DNA from: Rhodothermales bacterium
Lineage (GTDB): Bacteria > Bacteroidota > Rhodothermia > Rhodothermales > UBA10348
Direction of reading: 5' to 3'
Assembly: GCA_024711125.1 (NCBI GenBank)
Contig: JANJTM010000072.1
Span: 1 to 37,826 of the forward strand
DNA: 37,826 nucleotides
Shown: piece after piece, positions 24,043-32,013 of the stretch
Layout of the letters: every line of letters begins with the position of its first letter
Position numbering within the stretch: position 1 is the stretch's first letter
Notes under the pieces: model-generated
What the model saw: the letters and a program-made list of their open reading frames with translations, nothing else
Told to the model about the DNA's origin: nothing
Databases searched by the model: none
Program-made: the position numbers and the translations under genes

Positions 24043-25004
24043 ACCACGTATTCCAGGAACGCCAGGCGGCGCAGCGAACGTGCCAGGGTCCTCGGCCAGC
24101 GGGCGATCGCGCCGAGGCGCGAGTCGGTGTTGCGGATACGCCCGGCCGAGGTCGATGCGGTAGCGTAGCGTTTCAGCGAGGCGATGTACGGGCGGAACAC
24201 GTGGCGTCGCAGCACGGGTCCGAGTACCGTCATGTAGGCCCCGAAATCGGTCCGGTACAGCCAGGACCGGACCTCCTTGAAGGCCGCGAAGTGGAAGAAG
24301 ACGAGGGGGTGCCCGTCGACCTGCACGTTGCCGTTGAGCACCGAAAACCGGTGATTCGCGGCATTCCACGGCGCCACGTTCGCGCCCCGGTGCTCGATCA
24401 CCCGCACGCCCGCGAAGCGCTCCGGGAACGCGTCGAGGTACTTCTGGTCGGCGTAGCGGTCGGCTTCCACCCGGTCGTAACACCACTCCAGGCAGCGTTC
24501 GCGCCACCAGTCGAGGCACGCCAGGCCGTCGGGGTCGCGTCGGAAGCTCACCCACCCCACGTTGAAGCGTCCGAAACGCGCGTAGGAGCGCACCCGCGGG
24601 TTGAAGCGGTGCTCGATGATTCCGACCGAAGCGCCCTCCAGTTCGGCGTAGATCGGTTCCGGAGAGGAGAAGAACCAGAGGTCGGCGTCGAGATACGTGA
24701 CGAGGTCGACGGCCTCGAAGCGGTCCAGCACGTACCGGCAGAAGGAAGCCGTGCACGTGAAGTAGTACTCGACCCGGTTGCGGGACGCCTTGACGGCGGC
24801 GAGCGCGGGGTCGTGCGCCTCGAGGTCGGCCGCGGAGACGGCCACGAAGGTCGGGTCGCCGAGCGCCGTGACGGCAGCGAGCGCCACCTCGTCGTGGCAG
24901 AGCGCGTACAGGCGGAAGTCGCCCGCCCGCCGCGCAAGCGATTCGTGCAGCGCCCGGGCCCGCGGCAGGTAGAACGCGTCGAAATAGGTGCAGTAGAAGC
25001 GCAT
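24021..25004 (-). CDS. GT-A-fold glycosyltransferase (GT8-like)
   Basis: This 327-residue protein begins MRFYCTYFDAFYLPRARALH, as in GT-A enzymes that open with a short strand after the start. It carries a metal-binding DxD motif in LVTYLDADLWFF (D106-A-D108), followed by a GIIEHRFNP segment and VGWVSFRRD, typical of nucleotide-sugar transferases that retain a GT8-like core. The ADQKYLD segment and FFHFAAFK near the C-terminus also recur in this group. The ATG at 25004 was chosen because the frame upstream of it (to 25073) overlaps the next gene. It ends the minus-strand glycan set 27979 to 24021. The acceptor is unknown. Confidence 0.8.
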   Translation of the reverse strand: MRFYCTYFDAFYLPRARALHESLARRAGDFRLYALCHDEVALAAVTALGDPTFVAVSAADLEAHDPALAAVKASRNRVEYYFTCTASFCRYVLDRFEAVDLVTYLDADLWFFSSPEPIYAELEGASVGIIEHRFNPRVRSYARFGRFNVGWVSFRRDPDGLACLDWWRERCLEWCYDRVEADRYADQKYLDAFPERFAGVRVIEHRGANVAPWNAANHRFSVLNGNVQVDGHPLVFFHFAAFKEVRSWLYRTDFGAYMTVLGPVLRRHVFRPYIASLKRYATASTSAGRIRNTDSRLGAIARWPRTLARSLRRLAFLEYVVYRDPSA

Positions 25005-25012
25005 CGCGCCCC

Positions 25013-26110
25013 TCAGAAGCCGCGCAGCGCTTGGGCGATCGTCTCGACCTGGCCGGCTTCGAGTTCGGGCCACACGGGCAGGCTGAGGATCTCGCGTGCC
25101 GCGCGCTCGGTCGCCGGCAGGCCGCCCGGGCCGAGGCTGACGCGGTCGGCGTAACCCGGCTGGAGGTGGACCGGAACCGGGTACAGGATGGCGGTTCCGA
25201 CGCCGTGGGCGTGCAGGTGGGCCGCCAGCGCGTCCCGCTCCGCGGAACGCACGACGTACTGGTGGTAGACGTGGCCCTCGGCGTCGCGCGGATGCTCGAC
25301 ACGTCCGTTTCCGCGCAGCGCGGCCGCGATGGCCCGTCGCCGGGCGTTGTCGCCCGTGAGGTGCGGAAGCTTGGCCCGCAGGATCGCCGCCTGCACCTCG
25401 TCGAGCCGCGTATTGAGCCCGGGGATGTCGCTGATGTAGCGCTGCTTCCAGCCGTACTGCTTGAGGAGGCGCATCCGGGCGTCGAGATCGGGGTCGCTCG
25501 TCACCGATGCGCCGCCGTCCCCCAGGGCGCCCAGGTTCTTGGTCGGGTAGAAGCTGAAGGAGGCGGCCACCCCGAGCGTGCCCACGTTCCGCCCGCCGAA
25601 GGTGGCCCCGTGGGCCTGCGCGCAGTCCTCGATGACCGGGATGCCGTGGCGCGCCGCGATGCCGAGGATCGCGTCCATGTCGGCCGGTCGGCCGTAGAGG
25701 TGGACCGGGATGATCGCCCGGACCGGCGGGCCGCTCCAGGCCGCGAGCGTGCGCTCGAGGTGGCCCGGATCCATCGTGAAATCGACCGGATCGACGTCCA
25801 CGAGCAGCGGACGGGCCCCGACGAGGTCGATGGCGGTCACGGTGGCGACCGCCGTGTGGGCGACGGTCACGACCGCGTCGCCCGGACCGATGCCCAGCCC
25901 CCGCAGGATGAGTTCGATCGCGTCGGTGCCGTTGCCCACGCTCACGCAGCGCGCCGACCCGACGAACGCGGCGAATTCGCGCTCGAAGGCGTCGACCTCC
26001 GGGCCCATGATGTACCAGCCCGAGTCGAGCGCGCGCCGTACGGCGGCGTCGATCTCGGCCTTTCGGGCACGGTAGGCGGCTCCCGGGTTCGCGACGGGGA
26101 TCGGGGTCAT
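25013..26110 (-). CDS. DegT/DnrJ/EryC1-type sugar aminotransferase (PLP-dependent)
   Basis: This 365-residue aminotransferase converts a keto nucleotide-sugar to an amino sugar, with PLP bound to a lysine. SFYPTKNLGALGDGG (185-199) holds the PLP-binding Lys191. GNGTDAIELILRGLGIGPGD (59-78) is the substrate and cofactor entry segment, and IEDCAQAHGA (160-169) includes the Asp that contacts the pyridine nitrogen. The N-terminal SGWYIMGPEVDAFE is typical of the family. The likely product is an amino-deoxyhexose for the surface glycan; the exact sugar cannot be told. The ATG at 26110 is the sensible start; the longer frame overlaps the epimerase gene. It lies 8 nt before the glycosyltransferase and 25 nt after the epimerase. 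Confidence 0.9.
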   Translation of the reverse strand: MTPIPVANPGAAYRARKAEIDAAVRRALDSGWYIMGPEVDAFEREFAAFVGSARCVSVGNGTDAIELILRGLGIGPGDAVVTVAHTAVATVTAIDLVGARPLLVDVDPVDFTMDPGHLERTLAAWSGPPVRAIIPVHLYGRPADMDAILGIAARHGIPVIEDCAQAHGATFGGRNVGTLGVAASFSFYPTKNLGALGDGGASVTSDPDLDARMRLLKQYGWKQRYISDIPGLNTRLDEVQAAILRAKLPHLTGDNARRRAIAAALRGNGRVEHPRDAEGHVYHQYVVRSAERDALAAHLHAHGVGTAILYPVPVHLQPGYADRVSLGPGGLPATERAAREILSLPVWPELEAGQVETIAQALRGF

Positions 26111-26135
26111 GGCGTGAATCGGTTCGGCGCGGCCG

Positions 26136-27113
26136 TCAGACGTAATGCGGCAGGTGCTCGCGGAAGTACGCGACCGTTCGCAGCAGCGCGTCGCGCAGGT
26201 CAACCCGCTGCCGGACGCCGAGTTCGGCCTCGATGAGCGATGCGTCCGAGTAGTAGTCCCCGATGTCGATCTTCCGGCGGTCGGCCGGAAACTCGCGCAC
26301 GGCGAACGAGCCCTGTCCCGCCACGTCGACGACCAGTTCGGCCAGCTCCCGGAGGCTGACGACCGGTTTGGCCCCGAGGTTGTAGACCTTTCCGGCGGCG
26401 CGCTCGTCCGACGCCGCGGCCAGCATCGCGTCGACGCAGTCGTCGACATACATCAGGTCGCGCAGCTGCTCACCACCCCAGACCTCGAACGGCCGGTCCT
26501 CGATCGCCGCGCGAATCCAGACGCCGAGGAACGTCTGGCGGGCGTCCCGGATGCGCATCCGGGGTCCGAACGTGTTGGTCAGGCGCAGCGCGCAGCACCG
26601 GATCCCGTACACGTTGTGGTAGAGCACGTGGTACCACTCCCCGGCCATCTTGTTGATGCCGTTCACGTCGGTCGGACGCAGCGGGTGCTTCTCGTCGACG
26701 GGCAGATAGTCGGGACGCCCGTAGATCTGGCGCGTACTCGCAAAGACCACGCGGATCCCCGGGTTGAAGTGGCGGCAGGCCTCCAGGATGGACAACTGCG
26801 CCCGCGCATTGATCTCGAGATCGGTGTACGGATCGGTCATCGAGTCCATGTGACTCGTCTGGCCGGCCAGATTGAAGAGGTAGTCCTGGCCCCGCACGAG
26901 GACCTTCATCGAATGCTCGTCCCGCACGTCCGAGATGTTGAGTCGGACCCGGTCGCGGACGTCCTCGAGGTTGAAGAGGTTACCGCCGTACTCCGGCACC
27001 AGGCTGTCGACGAGCGTGACGTGGGCACCGCCCTCGACGAGGGTCCGGGCGAGGTTCGACCCGATGAAACCGGCTCCGCCGGTGACCAGGACGTTCTTGC
27101 CTTGGAAAGCCAT
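26136..27113 (-). CDS. NAD-dependent epimerase/dehydratase (extended SDR), catalytic Tyr position occupied by Asn
   Basis: This 325-residue extended short-chain dehydrogenase acts on a nucleotide sugar. The NAD-binding TGGAGFIGSN is at 11-20, NLAGQTSH at 81-88, and FASTRQIYG at 124-132 holds the Ser/Thr. The usual YxxxK active site reads N151-G-I-N-K155 in RPTDVNGINKMAGEW, so the general-base Tyr is replaced by Asn. The rest of the fold looks intact (LRLTNTFGPRM, RDLMYVDDCVDAM). Either the clade uses another residue or the enzyme has a different role. It lies in the minus-strand glycan set, 8 nt after the methyltransferase stop and 25 nt before the aminotransferase start, so it may supply that enzyme's substrate. 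The ATG at 27113 gives the standard N-terminus. Confidence 0.85.
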   Translation of the reverse strand: MAFQGKNVLVTGGAGFIGSNLARTLVEGGAHVTLVDSLVPEYGGNLFNLEDVRDRVRLNISDVRDEHSMKVLVRGQDYLFNLAGQTSHMDSMTDPYTDLEINARAQLSILEACRHFNPGIRVVFASTRQIYGRPDYLPVDEKHPLRPTDVNGINKMAGEWYHVLYHNVYGIRCCALRLTNTFGPRMRIRDARQTFLGVWIRAAIEDRPFEVWGGEQLRDLMYVDDCVDAMLAAASDERAAGKVYNLGAKPVVSLRELAELVVDVAGQGSFAVREFPADRRKIDIGDYYSDASLIEAELGVRQRVDLRDALLRTVAYFREHLPHYV

Positions 27114-27121
27114 GGGATCGG

Positions 27122-27979
27122 TCACGTTCGGCGGAATAGGAATCCCATGTACACGTTCTGTTCCGGGGCGCCCTTCATACGGGGTCCCACGTGGTTCACG
27201 AACGCGCGATCCAGGCGGGCACCGGCGGCTTCGAATACGGCCGTGAACTCGTCCCTGTTGAAAACCCAGCCGTGGTAGGCCGTCCCGTACTCCGGCACGC
27301 GCTGGAGGGCGACGAACCCCGCGGTGCGGTGCACGAAGGGAAGGCGGGTGACGAAGATCGGGCCGCGGGCACATGAGACCAGGTCCTGCACGGTGCCGCG
27401 CCAGTCCGGCAGGTACTGCAGGGAACTGGACGAAAAGACGAAATCAAACGCAGAGCCCACCCACCCCGCGTCGTCGTGGAAGGTGACCTCGGGATTGAGC
27501 CGGCGACCCAGCTCCGCCATCGCCGGCAACTCGGCGCAGTGCCAATCGAAGGACAAGCCGGGAAGCAGGGCCTTTGCAATCTCGTGGTACGAGCCGATCT
27601 CGCCCCCCCAGTCCAGGACGCGCAGCCGACTGCCCGCCGCCTTCGCGTGCCCGGTGGCCGCCCGCGCCAGCGCGTACGCGAACGCCAGGTGGATCGCCTG
27701 TTGGCCGGTATCGAGGTGGAAGGGACTCTCGAGCGCATCGGGGCCGACCCCGAACGCGTCGACCCCGGCGAGGGATGCCTTGAGGGTGGTCCATTGCCTT
27801 TCGCGGGCGGCGGTGACGCCCTGGGCCTCCCATCCTGCGGTTTCGGGCTCGACGGACGGCCATTCGTGGCCCACGAACTCGAATCCGGCGGGGCGTACCA
27901 CGTCCCTGAGCGCCTTCGCGGCGCGCAGCGCGACGGGCGGAAGCAGGTCGAGGAGGAGTTGACGCCGGGTATCGGCCAT
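27122..27979 (-). CDS. TIGR04325-family putative methyltransferase
   Basis: This 285-residue protein resembles the TIGR04325 (LIC12133-like) methyltransferases found in surface-polysaccharide clusters. The SAM-binding motif is RVLDWGGEIGSY (120-131), with a VxDxGGxxG pattern. FVFSSSSLQYLPDW follows at about 180-195, matching motif IV-like sequence. The N-terminal FEFVGHEWPSVEPETAGWEA and the late YHGWVFNRDEF are also family features. The methyl acceptor is probably a sugar or glycan intermediate; the sequence does not show which. It is the first gene of the tightly packed minus-strand glycan set and is separated from the POT transporter upstream by 78 bp with a strong hairpin. Confidence 0.8.
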   Translation of the reverse strand: MADTRRQLLLDLLPPVALRAAKALRDVVRPAGFEFVGHEWPSVEPETAGWEAQGVTAARERQWTTLKASLAGVDAFGVGPDALESPFHLDTGQQAIHLAFAYALARAATGHAKAAGSRLRVLDWGGEIGSYHEIAKALLPGLSFDWHCAELPAMAELGRRLNPEVTFHDDAGWVGSAFDFVFSSSSLQYLPDWRGTVQDLVSCARGPIFVTRLPFVHRTAGFVALQRVPEYGTAYHGWVFNRDEFTAVFEAAGARLDRAFVNHVGPRMKGAPEQNVYMGFLFRRT

Positions 27980-28002
27980 GGAAACGAGAGCCCGGAACCG
28001 GA

Positions 28003-28034
28003 CCGGGCCCGGCAGGTCGCCCCGCCGGGCCCGG
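28003..28034 (-). terminator. Strong hairpin after the POT transporter gene
   Basis: CCGGGCCCGGC (28003-28013) and GCCGGGCCCGG (28024-28034) form a perfect 11-bp stem with a 10-nt loop. It begins 23 nt after the POT stop codon on the minus strand. No T-run follows, so it may be a Rho-type or processing site and not a simple intrinsic terminator. Confidence 0.45.
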
Positions 28035-28057
28035 AAGACCCCGAAAGGTCGGTTGCG

Positions 28058-29551
28058 TTACTTCACCGAGCCCATGAGCCGCTTCGTCCACGGCACGAGG
28101 ACGAACATCACCAGGGCGGCCGCGGCGCTCGTTCCGAACACCGCCAGGAAGATCTGGCCGAGCGGGAAAGTCTCGAACAGGCCTCCCACGTTGCCGCCGA
28201 TGAAGTTGCCGGTCGCTGCGCCGAGGAACCAGATGCCCATCATCTGGCCGACGATGCGTTCCGGAGCGAGCTTCGTCATGGCGCTGAGACCGACCGGGCT
28301 GAGGCACAGCTCACCGATCGTGTGGAGCAGGTAGACGCCGATGAGCCACTGGATGCCGACGCGCGTGCCTTCACCGCCCGCCGTCAGGATTCCGGCTGCG
28401 GGAACGAGCAGGAGGAAACCGAGACCGACGAAGAGCAACCCGAGCCCGAACTTGACCGGGGTGGACGGCTCGAGGTTGCGGCTGGCGAGCTTGAGCCAGA
28501 TCCATCCGAAGACCGGTGCCAGCGAGATGATGAACAGGGCGTTGATCGACTGCCACCACGTCGACGGGAATTCGTAGCCGAACACGACGTTGTGCGTGAA
28601 TCGGTCGGCGAACAGGTTGAGCGTCGAGCCGGCCTGCTCGAAGGAGCCCCAGAACAGCGCCGCCGCCACGTAGAACACGATGATCGCCGCGATACGGCCC
28701 TTCTCGTCGGCCGTCCATCCCTGCCTGAAGAGCAATCCGAAGTAGACGATCGGCAACGCGACGAAGACGACGGCCATGAAATTGCGAACGTCTTCGACGG
28801 CGATCGCGACCAGCCCGCTCGTGTTGAGCAGGACCGGCACGACGATGAGCGCGGTGAGCGCGGTCAGACCGATCGTGAGCGCCTTCTGGTCCTTGGCCTT
28901 GACGACCGGGTCGGTCGACGGGTGGCGCACGCCGGCGTCGCCGAGGTACTTCGCGCCGAGCTTGTACTGGATGAGACCGAAGATCATGCCGATGCCGACG
29001 GCAAAGAAGCCGAGGCGCCACGCGATGGTCTGGCCCAGGTACCCGGTGACGAACGGAGCGATGAACGCGCCCAGGTTGATGCCCATGTAGAAGATCGAGA
29101 ATCCGGCGTCGCGCCGGACGTCGCCCTTCGAGTACAGGCTTCCGACCATCGTCGAAACGTTGGGCTTCAAGAGGCCGGTGCCGATCGCGATGAAGCCGAG
29201 GCCTACGTAGAAGCCCATGTCATAGGGCAGCGCCAGGCAGAAGTTGCCGATCGCGATGATGATGCCGCCGTAGAAAACCGAGTTGCGCGCACCGAGGAAC
29301 CGGTCGGCAACCCACCCGCCGGGCAGGTTGGTCACGTAGACGAGCGACGTGTACAGCCCGTAGAGCGCGCCGGCTTCGGCCACGGTCATGCCGCGACCGC
29401 CGTTGACGAGCTCGTCCGTCATGTAGAGGATGAGCAGCGCACGACCGCCGTAATACGAGAAACGCTCCCACATCTCGGTGAAGAAGAGCGTCGAAAGCCC
29501 GCGCGGGTGGCCGAAGAACGACTTGTCCCACGCGGAAATGTCCTGAGCCAT
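28058..29551 (-). CDS. POT/PTR-family proton-dependent peptide transporter
   Basis: This 497-residue MFS-type transporter imports di- and tripeptides with protons at the inner membrane. The diagnostic ExxERFxYYG motif is seen as E26-MWERFSYYG35. FYMGINLGAFIAPFVTGYLG and the late LLHTIGELCLSPVGLS match POT signatures (the PTR2 proton and peptide-binding helices). Twelve to fourteen hydrophobic segments are expected. It has the clearest ribosome binding site in the window: GGAGG at 29564-29560, 8 nt before the ATG. A perfect 12-bp palindrome (29575-29586) lies 23 nt upstream of the start. The neighbours, a glycan set and aspS, do not suggest a special role. Confidence 0.93.
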   Translation of the reverse strand: MAQDISAWDKSFFGHPRGLSTLFFTEMWERFSYYGGRALLILYMTDELVNGGRGMTVAEAGALYGLYTSLVYVTNLPGGWVADRFLGARNSVFYGGIIIAIGNFCLALPYDMGFYVGLGFIAIGTGLLKPNVSTMVGSLYSKGDVRRDAGFSIFYMGINLGAFIAPFVTGYLGQTIAWRLGFFAVGIGMIFGLIQYKLGAKYLGDAGVRHPSTDPVVKAKDQKALTIGLTALTALIVVPVLLNTSGLVAIAVEDVRNFMAVVFVALPIVYFGLLFRQGWTADEKGRIAAIIVFYVAAALFWGSFEQAGSTLNLFADRFTHNVVFGYEFPSTWWQSINALFIISLAPVFGWIWLKLASRNLEPSTPVKFGLGLLFVGLGFLLLVPAAGILTAGGEGTRVGIQWLIGVYLLHTIGELCLSPVGLSAMTKLAPERIVGQMMGIWFLGAATGNFIGGNVGGLFETFPLGQIFLAVFGTSAAAALVMFVLVPWTKRLMGSVK

Positions 29552-29559
29552 AGGAGTTG

Positions 29560-29564
29560 CCTCC
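29560..29564 (-). promoter_or_regulatory. Strong Shine-Dalgarno (GGAGG) of the POT gene
   Basis: GGAGG on the minus strand ends 8 nt before the ATG at 29551, ideal spacing. It stands out because most starts in the window have no recognisable Shine-Dalgarno sequence. Confidence 0.7.
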
Positions 29565-29574
29565 GGTGAAAGGG

Positions 29575-29586
29575 TTCGGCGCCGAA
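29575..29586. promoter_or_regulatory. Perfect 12-bp palindrome TTCGGCGCCGAA upstream of the POT gene
   Basis: The palindrome lies 23 bp before the POT start codon and just upstream of its ribosome binding site. It could be a repressor site. In high-GC DNA such GC-rich palindromes also arise by chance. Confidence 0.25.
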
Positions 29587-29668
29587 AATAGGCACCGCGG
29601 GCGTAAGGTCTATACCAATTATTCCATCCGGGCGCCCCCTACCCTTCCGTATATTTCAGGCGTTGCCG

Positions 29669-29689
29669 GGCCCCTGCAGGGGCCTTTTT
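29669..29689 (+). terminator. Intrinsic terminator or attenuator in the aspS leader
   Basis: GGCCCCTGCAGGGGCC (29669-29684) is a perfect palindrome that folds into a 6-bp stem with a TGCA loop, followed by TTTTT (29685-29689). It is oriented like aspS and lies 83 nt before its ATG. No upstream plus-strand gene needs terminating, since the neighbour is divergent. It may attenuate aspS or end a short leader RNA. Confidence 0.6.
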
Positions 29690-29772
29690 CATGGCGGAAG
29701 GCGCCGTGCCGCCCGGGTTGCGCACTCTGCCGCACCGGCGTCCAGCCTCCGCCCGATCCCCACGATCCCGCG

Positions 29773-31626
29773 ATGTCCACGACCCCCACCCGCCCCGTTT
29801 CCGAGGCCGATGTGCACGGCCCTCGCACCTTCACCTGCGGCGCCCTGCGGCCGGAGCACATCGGCCGCGAGGTCGTGCTCAAGGGCTGGGTCGACACGCG
29901 CCGCGACCTGGGCGGCGTGATCTTCGTGGACCTGCGCGACCGGTATGGCCTCACGCAGGTCGTGTTCATGCAGGAGACCAACGCCGCGGCCTTCGCAAAG
30001 GCCGACGGACTGCGGTCGGAATTCGTGATCTCGGTGCGCGGCGTGGTGGATTCGCGCGCTCCCGAGACCGTGAACCCGAAACTCGGAACGGGCCGGGTCG
30101 AGGTCCGCGTGACCGATCTCCTGATCCTGAACCCGTCGGAGCCGGTGCCTTTCCCCATCTCGGCCCACGAGGAGAAGCGACAGAACACGGCCGAGGAGAC
30201 CCGCCTCAAGTACCGGTACCTCGACCTGCGCCGGCCCGAACTGCAGCAGAACCTGGTGCTGCGCTCCAAGCTCTACCAGGCGACGCGTCGCTACTTCGAC
30301 ACCCAGGATTTCGTCGAGATCGAAACGCCGGTGCTGATGAAGTCGACGCCCGAGGGCGCACGCGATTACCTGGTGCCGTCGCGCGTGCATCCCGGGCGTT
30401 TCTACGCCCTTCCGCAGTCGCCGCAGACGTACAAGCAGATCTGCATGGTGGCCGGGCTCGACCGCTACTTCCAGATCGTGAAGTGCTTCCGCGACGAGGA
30501 CCTGCGCGCCGACCGCCAACCCGAGTTCACGCAGATCGACGTCGAGATGACGTTCGCCACGGAGGAAGCCATCTACGGGCTGATCGAGGGGCTCATGGCC
30601 GCGATCTACCGGGAGGTCAAGGGCGTGGAGATCCCCGTGCCGTTCCCGCGCATGTCGTACGACGAGGCGGTCACCCGCTTCGGCTCTGACAAGCCCGACC
30701 TGCGGTTCGGGCTCGAGATCCGGGATCTGTCGAGCGTGTTCCACGAGTCGGGATTCCGCGTGTTCGACCAGGTGACCGCCCAGGGCGGCGCCGTCGTGGC
30801 GATCGTGGTGCCCGGCGAGGGGGACCGCGGACGCGGCGCCATGGACCGCCTCGACAAGGAGGTCGTGCGCAAGCGGATCGGCGCGGGGGGCCTGGTCTAC
30901 TTCAAGCTGCCCTCCGACGGCTCGGAAACGTACTCCAGCGTGAAGTCCGACGTGCTGCCGACGGCCGTCGTGGATCGCGCGATCGAGGCCTGCGGCGCCT
31001 CGAAGGGCGACCTCGTATTGCTGCTCGCCGGCCCCAGGCCCAAGGTGCACCTGCAGATGGGCACCCTGCGGCTCGTGATGGCCGAGGAACTCGGGCTCAT
31101 CCCGCAGGGCGCGGACGGGCCGTGGGAGTTTCTCTGGGTCACCGAGTTTCCGCTCGTGGAGTACGATGAGGACGAGAAGCGCTGGGTGGCCATGCATCAC
31201 CCGTTCACGTCGCCGAGGGAGGCCGACCTGGCGGCGATGTTCGACGACCCGGGCGCCGTTCGCGCGCGTGCCTACGACCTGGTATTGAACGGGTCTGAAA
31301 TCGGCGGAGGCTCGATCCGGATCCACCGGGCCGAGATCCAGCGCCAGATGTTCAACCTGCTCGGCATCGAACCCGACGAGGCCCAGCGCCGGTTCGGCTT
31401 CCTGCTCGACGCGTTCAAGTTCGGCGCTCCTCCGCACGGGGGCATCGCGCTCGGCCTGGACCGCATCGCGATGATCCTCGCAGGCGCCTCGTCGCTGCGT
31501 GACGTGATCGCGTTCCCGAAGACCCAGAGCGCGGTCGAGCCGATGGTGCAGTCGCCGGACGAGGTGGACGCGCGGCAGCTGAAGGAATTGCACATCGCGC
31601 TGGCGCTTCCGCCCGAGAAGGCGTGA
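29773..31626 (+). CDS. aspS: Aspartyl-tRNA synthetase (bacterial type, class II)
   Basis: This 617-residue AspRS charges tRNA-Asp in the cytoplasm. The N-terminal OB-fold anticodon domain (about 15-135) includes VLKGWVDTRRDLGGVIFVDL. Class II motif 2 is visible as CFRDEDLRADRQPEFTQIDV followed by EMTF, and motif 3 as GGIALGLDRIAMIL near the C-terminus. A GAD insertion domain of bacterial size lies at about 300-430. In RRDLGG the Leu occupies the position that is Leu in the discriminating E. coli enzyme and His in the non-discriminating Pseudomonas enzyme, which suggests tRNA-Asp specificity. The ATG at 29773 gives the usual N-terminus. The stop overlaps the next gene's GTG start (GTGA). Confidence 0.96.
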   Translation: MSTTPTRPVSEADVHGPRTFTCGALRPEHIGREVVLKGWVDTRRDLGGVIFVDLRDRYGLTQVVFMQETNAAAFAKADGLRSEFVISVRGVVDSRAPETVNPKLGTGRVEVRVTDLLILNPSEPVPFPISAHEEKRQNTAEETRLKYRYLDLRRPELQQNLVLRSKLYQATRRYFDTQDFVEIETPVLMKSTPEGARDYLVPSRVHPGRFYALPQSPQTYKQICMVAGLDRYFQIVKCFRDEDLRADRQPEFTQIDVEMTFATEEAIYGLIEGLMAAIYREVKGVEIPVPFPRMSYDEAVTRFGSDKPDLRFGLEIRDLSSVFHESGFRVFDQVTAQGGAVVAIVVPGEGDRGRGAMDRLDKEVVRKRIGAGGLVYFKLPSDGSETYSSVKSDVLPTAVVDRAIEACGASKGDLVLLLAGPRPKVHLQMGTLRLVMAEELGLIPQGADGPWEFLWVTEFPLVEYDEDEKRWVAMHHPFTSPREADLAAMFDDPGAVRARAYDLVLNGSEIGGGSIRIHRAEIQRQMFNLLGIEPDEAQRRFGFLLDAFKFGAPPHGGIALGLDRIAMILAGASSLRDVIAFPKTQSAVEPMVQSPDEVDARQLKELHIALALPPEKA

Positions 31627-32012
31627 GCGCCCCGCTCGACCGGCTCGACTGGGAGGGCTGGGAAGCGCTGATCCGCGCGAACGGAATCACGCTGGACCGG
31701 CCGCGCGGCAGCACGCACCCCGCGTTTCCCGAGATCGTATACCCGATCGACTACGGGTACGTGAACGGGACCACGTCGGGGGATGCGCAGGAGGTGGACG
31801 TGTTCGTCGGCACGGCGCCGCCCGGGTCAACCGCTCACGGCCTGGTGGCGGCGATCGTCACCGCGGACCGGCGCAAGGGCGACCGCGAGGTGAAGCTGCT
31901 CTGGAACTGCACCCCCGCCGAGATCTACGTCGTGAACGGGTTCATCAACTTCGACCGCACGCTCATGGAGGGTACGCTGGTGATGCGGCGGGCGATGCGG
32001 GGGTTGTGGTAG
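31623..32012 (+). CDS. Inorganic pyrophosphatase-like protein (short family I form)
   Basis: This 129-residue protein has the family I pyrophosphatase core: RPRGSTHPAFPEIVYPIDYG (26-45) followed by YVNGTTSGDAQEVDVFVG (46-63). The acidic residues D43, D54, E57 and D59 match the metal-binding cluster of YPxDYGY and DGxxxDV. It is shorter than hexameric Ppa (about 175 residues) and resembles the small pyrophosphatase-like proteins seen in several phyla. The WNCTPAEIYVVNGFINFD segment is also typical of that short form. It starts with GTG, overlapping the aspS stop by 4 nt, so it is translationally coupled to an enzyme that releases pyrophosphate. Activity is likely but unproven for the short form. 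Confidence 0.8.
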   Translation: MSAPLDRLDWEGWEALIRANGITLDRPRGSTHPAFPEIVYPIDYGYVNGTTSGDAQEVDVFVGTAPPGSTAHGLVAAIVTADRRKGDREVKLLWNCTPAEIYVVNGFINFDRTLMEGTLVMRRAMRGLW

Positions 32013-32013
32013 C

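Noticed and set aside
25031-26236. 401-codon open frame on the plus strand
   Set aside because: It is antisense to the sugar aminotransferase, which has the PLP lysine motif in place.
27476-29569. 697-codon open frame on the plus strand
   Set aside because: It lies antisense to the methyltransferase and POT genes and is a low-complexity Glu/Asp/Arg-rich shadow, as expected in GC-rich DNA.
29600-29665. TATATT and TATACC as aspS promoter boxes
   Set aside because: Neither has a suitable -35 partner at 16-18 bp, and the first would start transcription almost at the terminator hairpin.
29689-31593. 634-codon open frame on the minus strand
   Set aside because: It is antisense to aspS, which has every class II synthetase motif. 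The antisense product shows only His/Arg/Asp/Leu-rich sequence.
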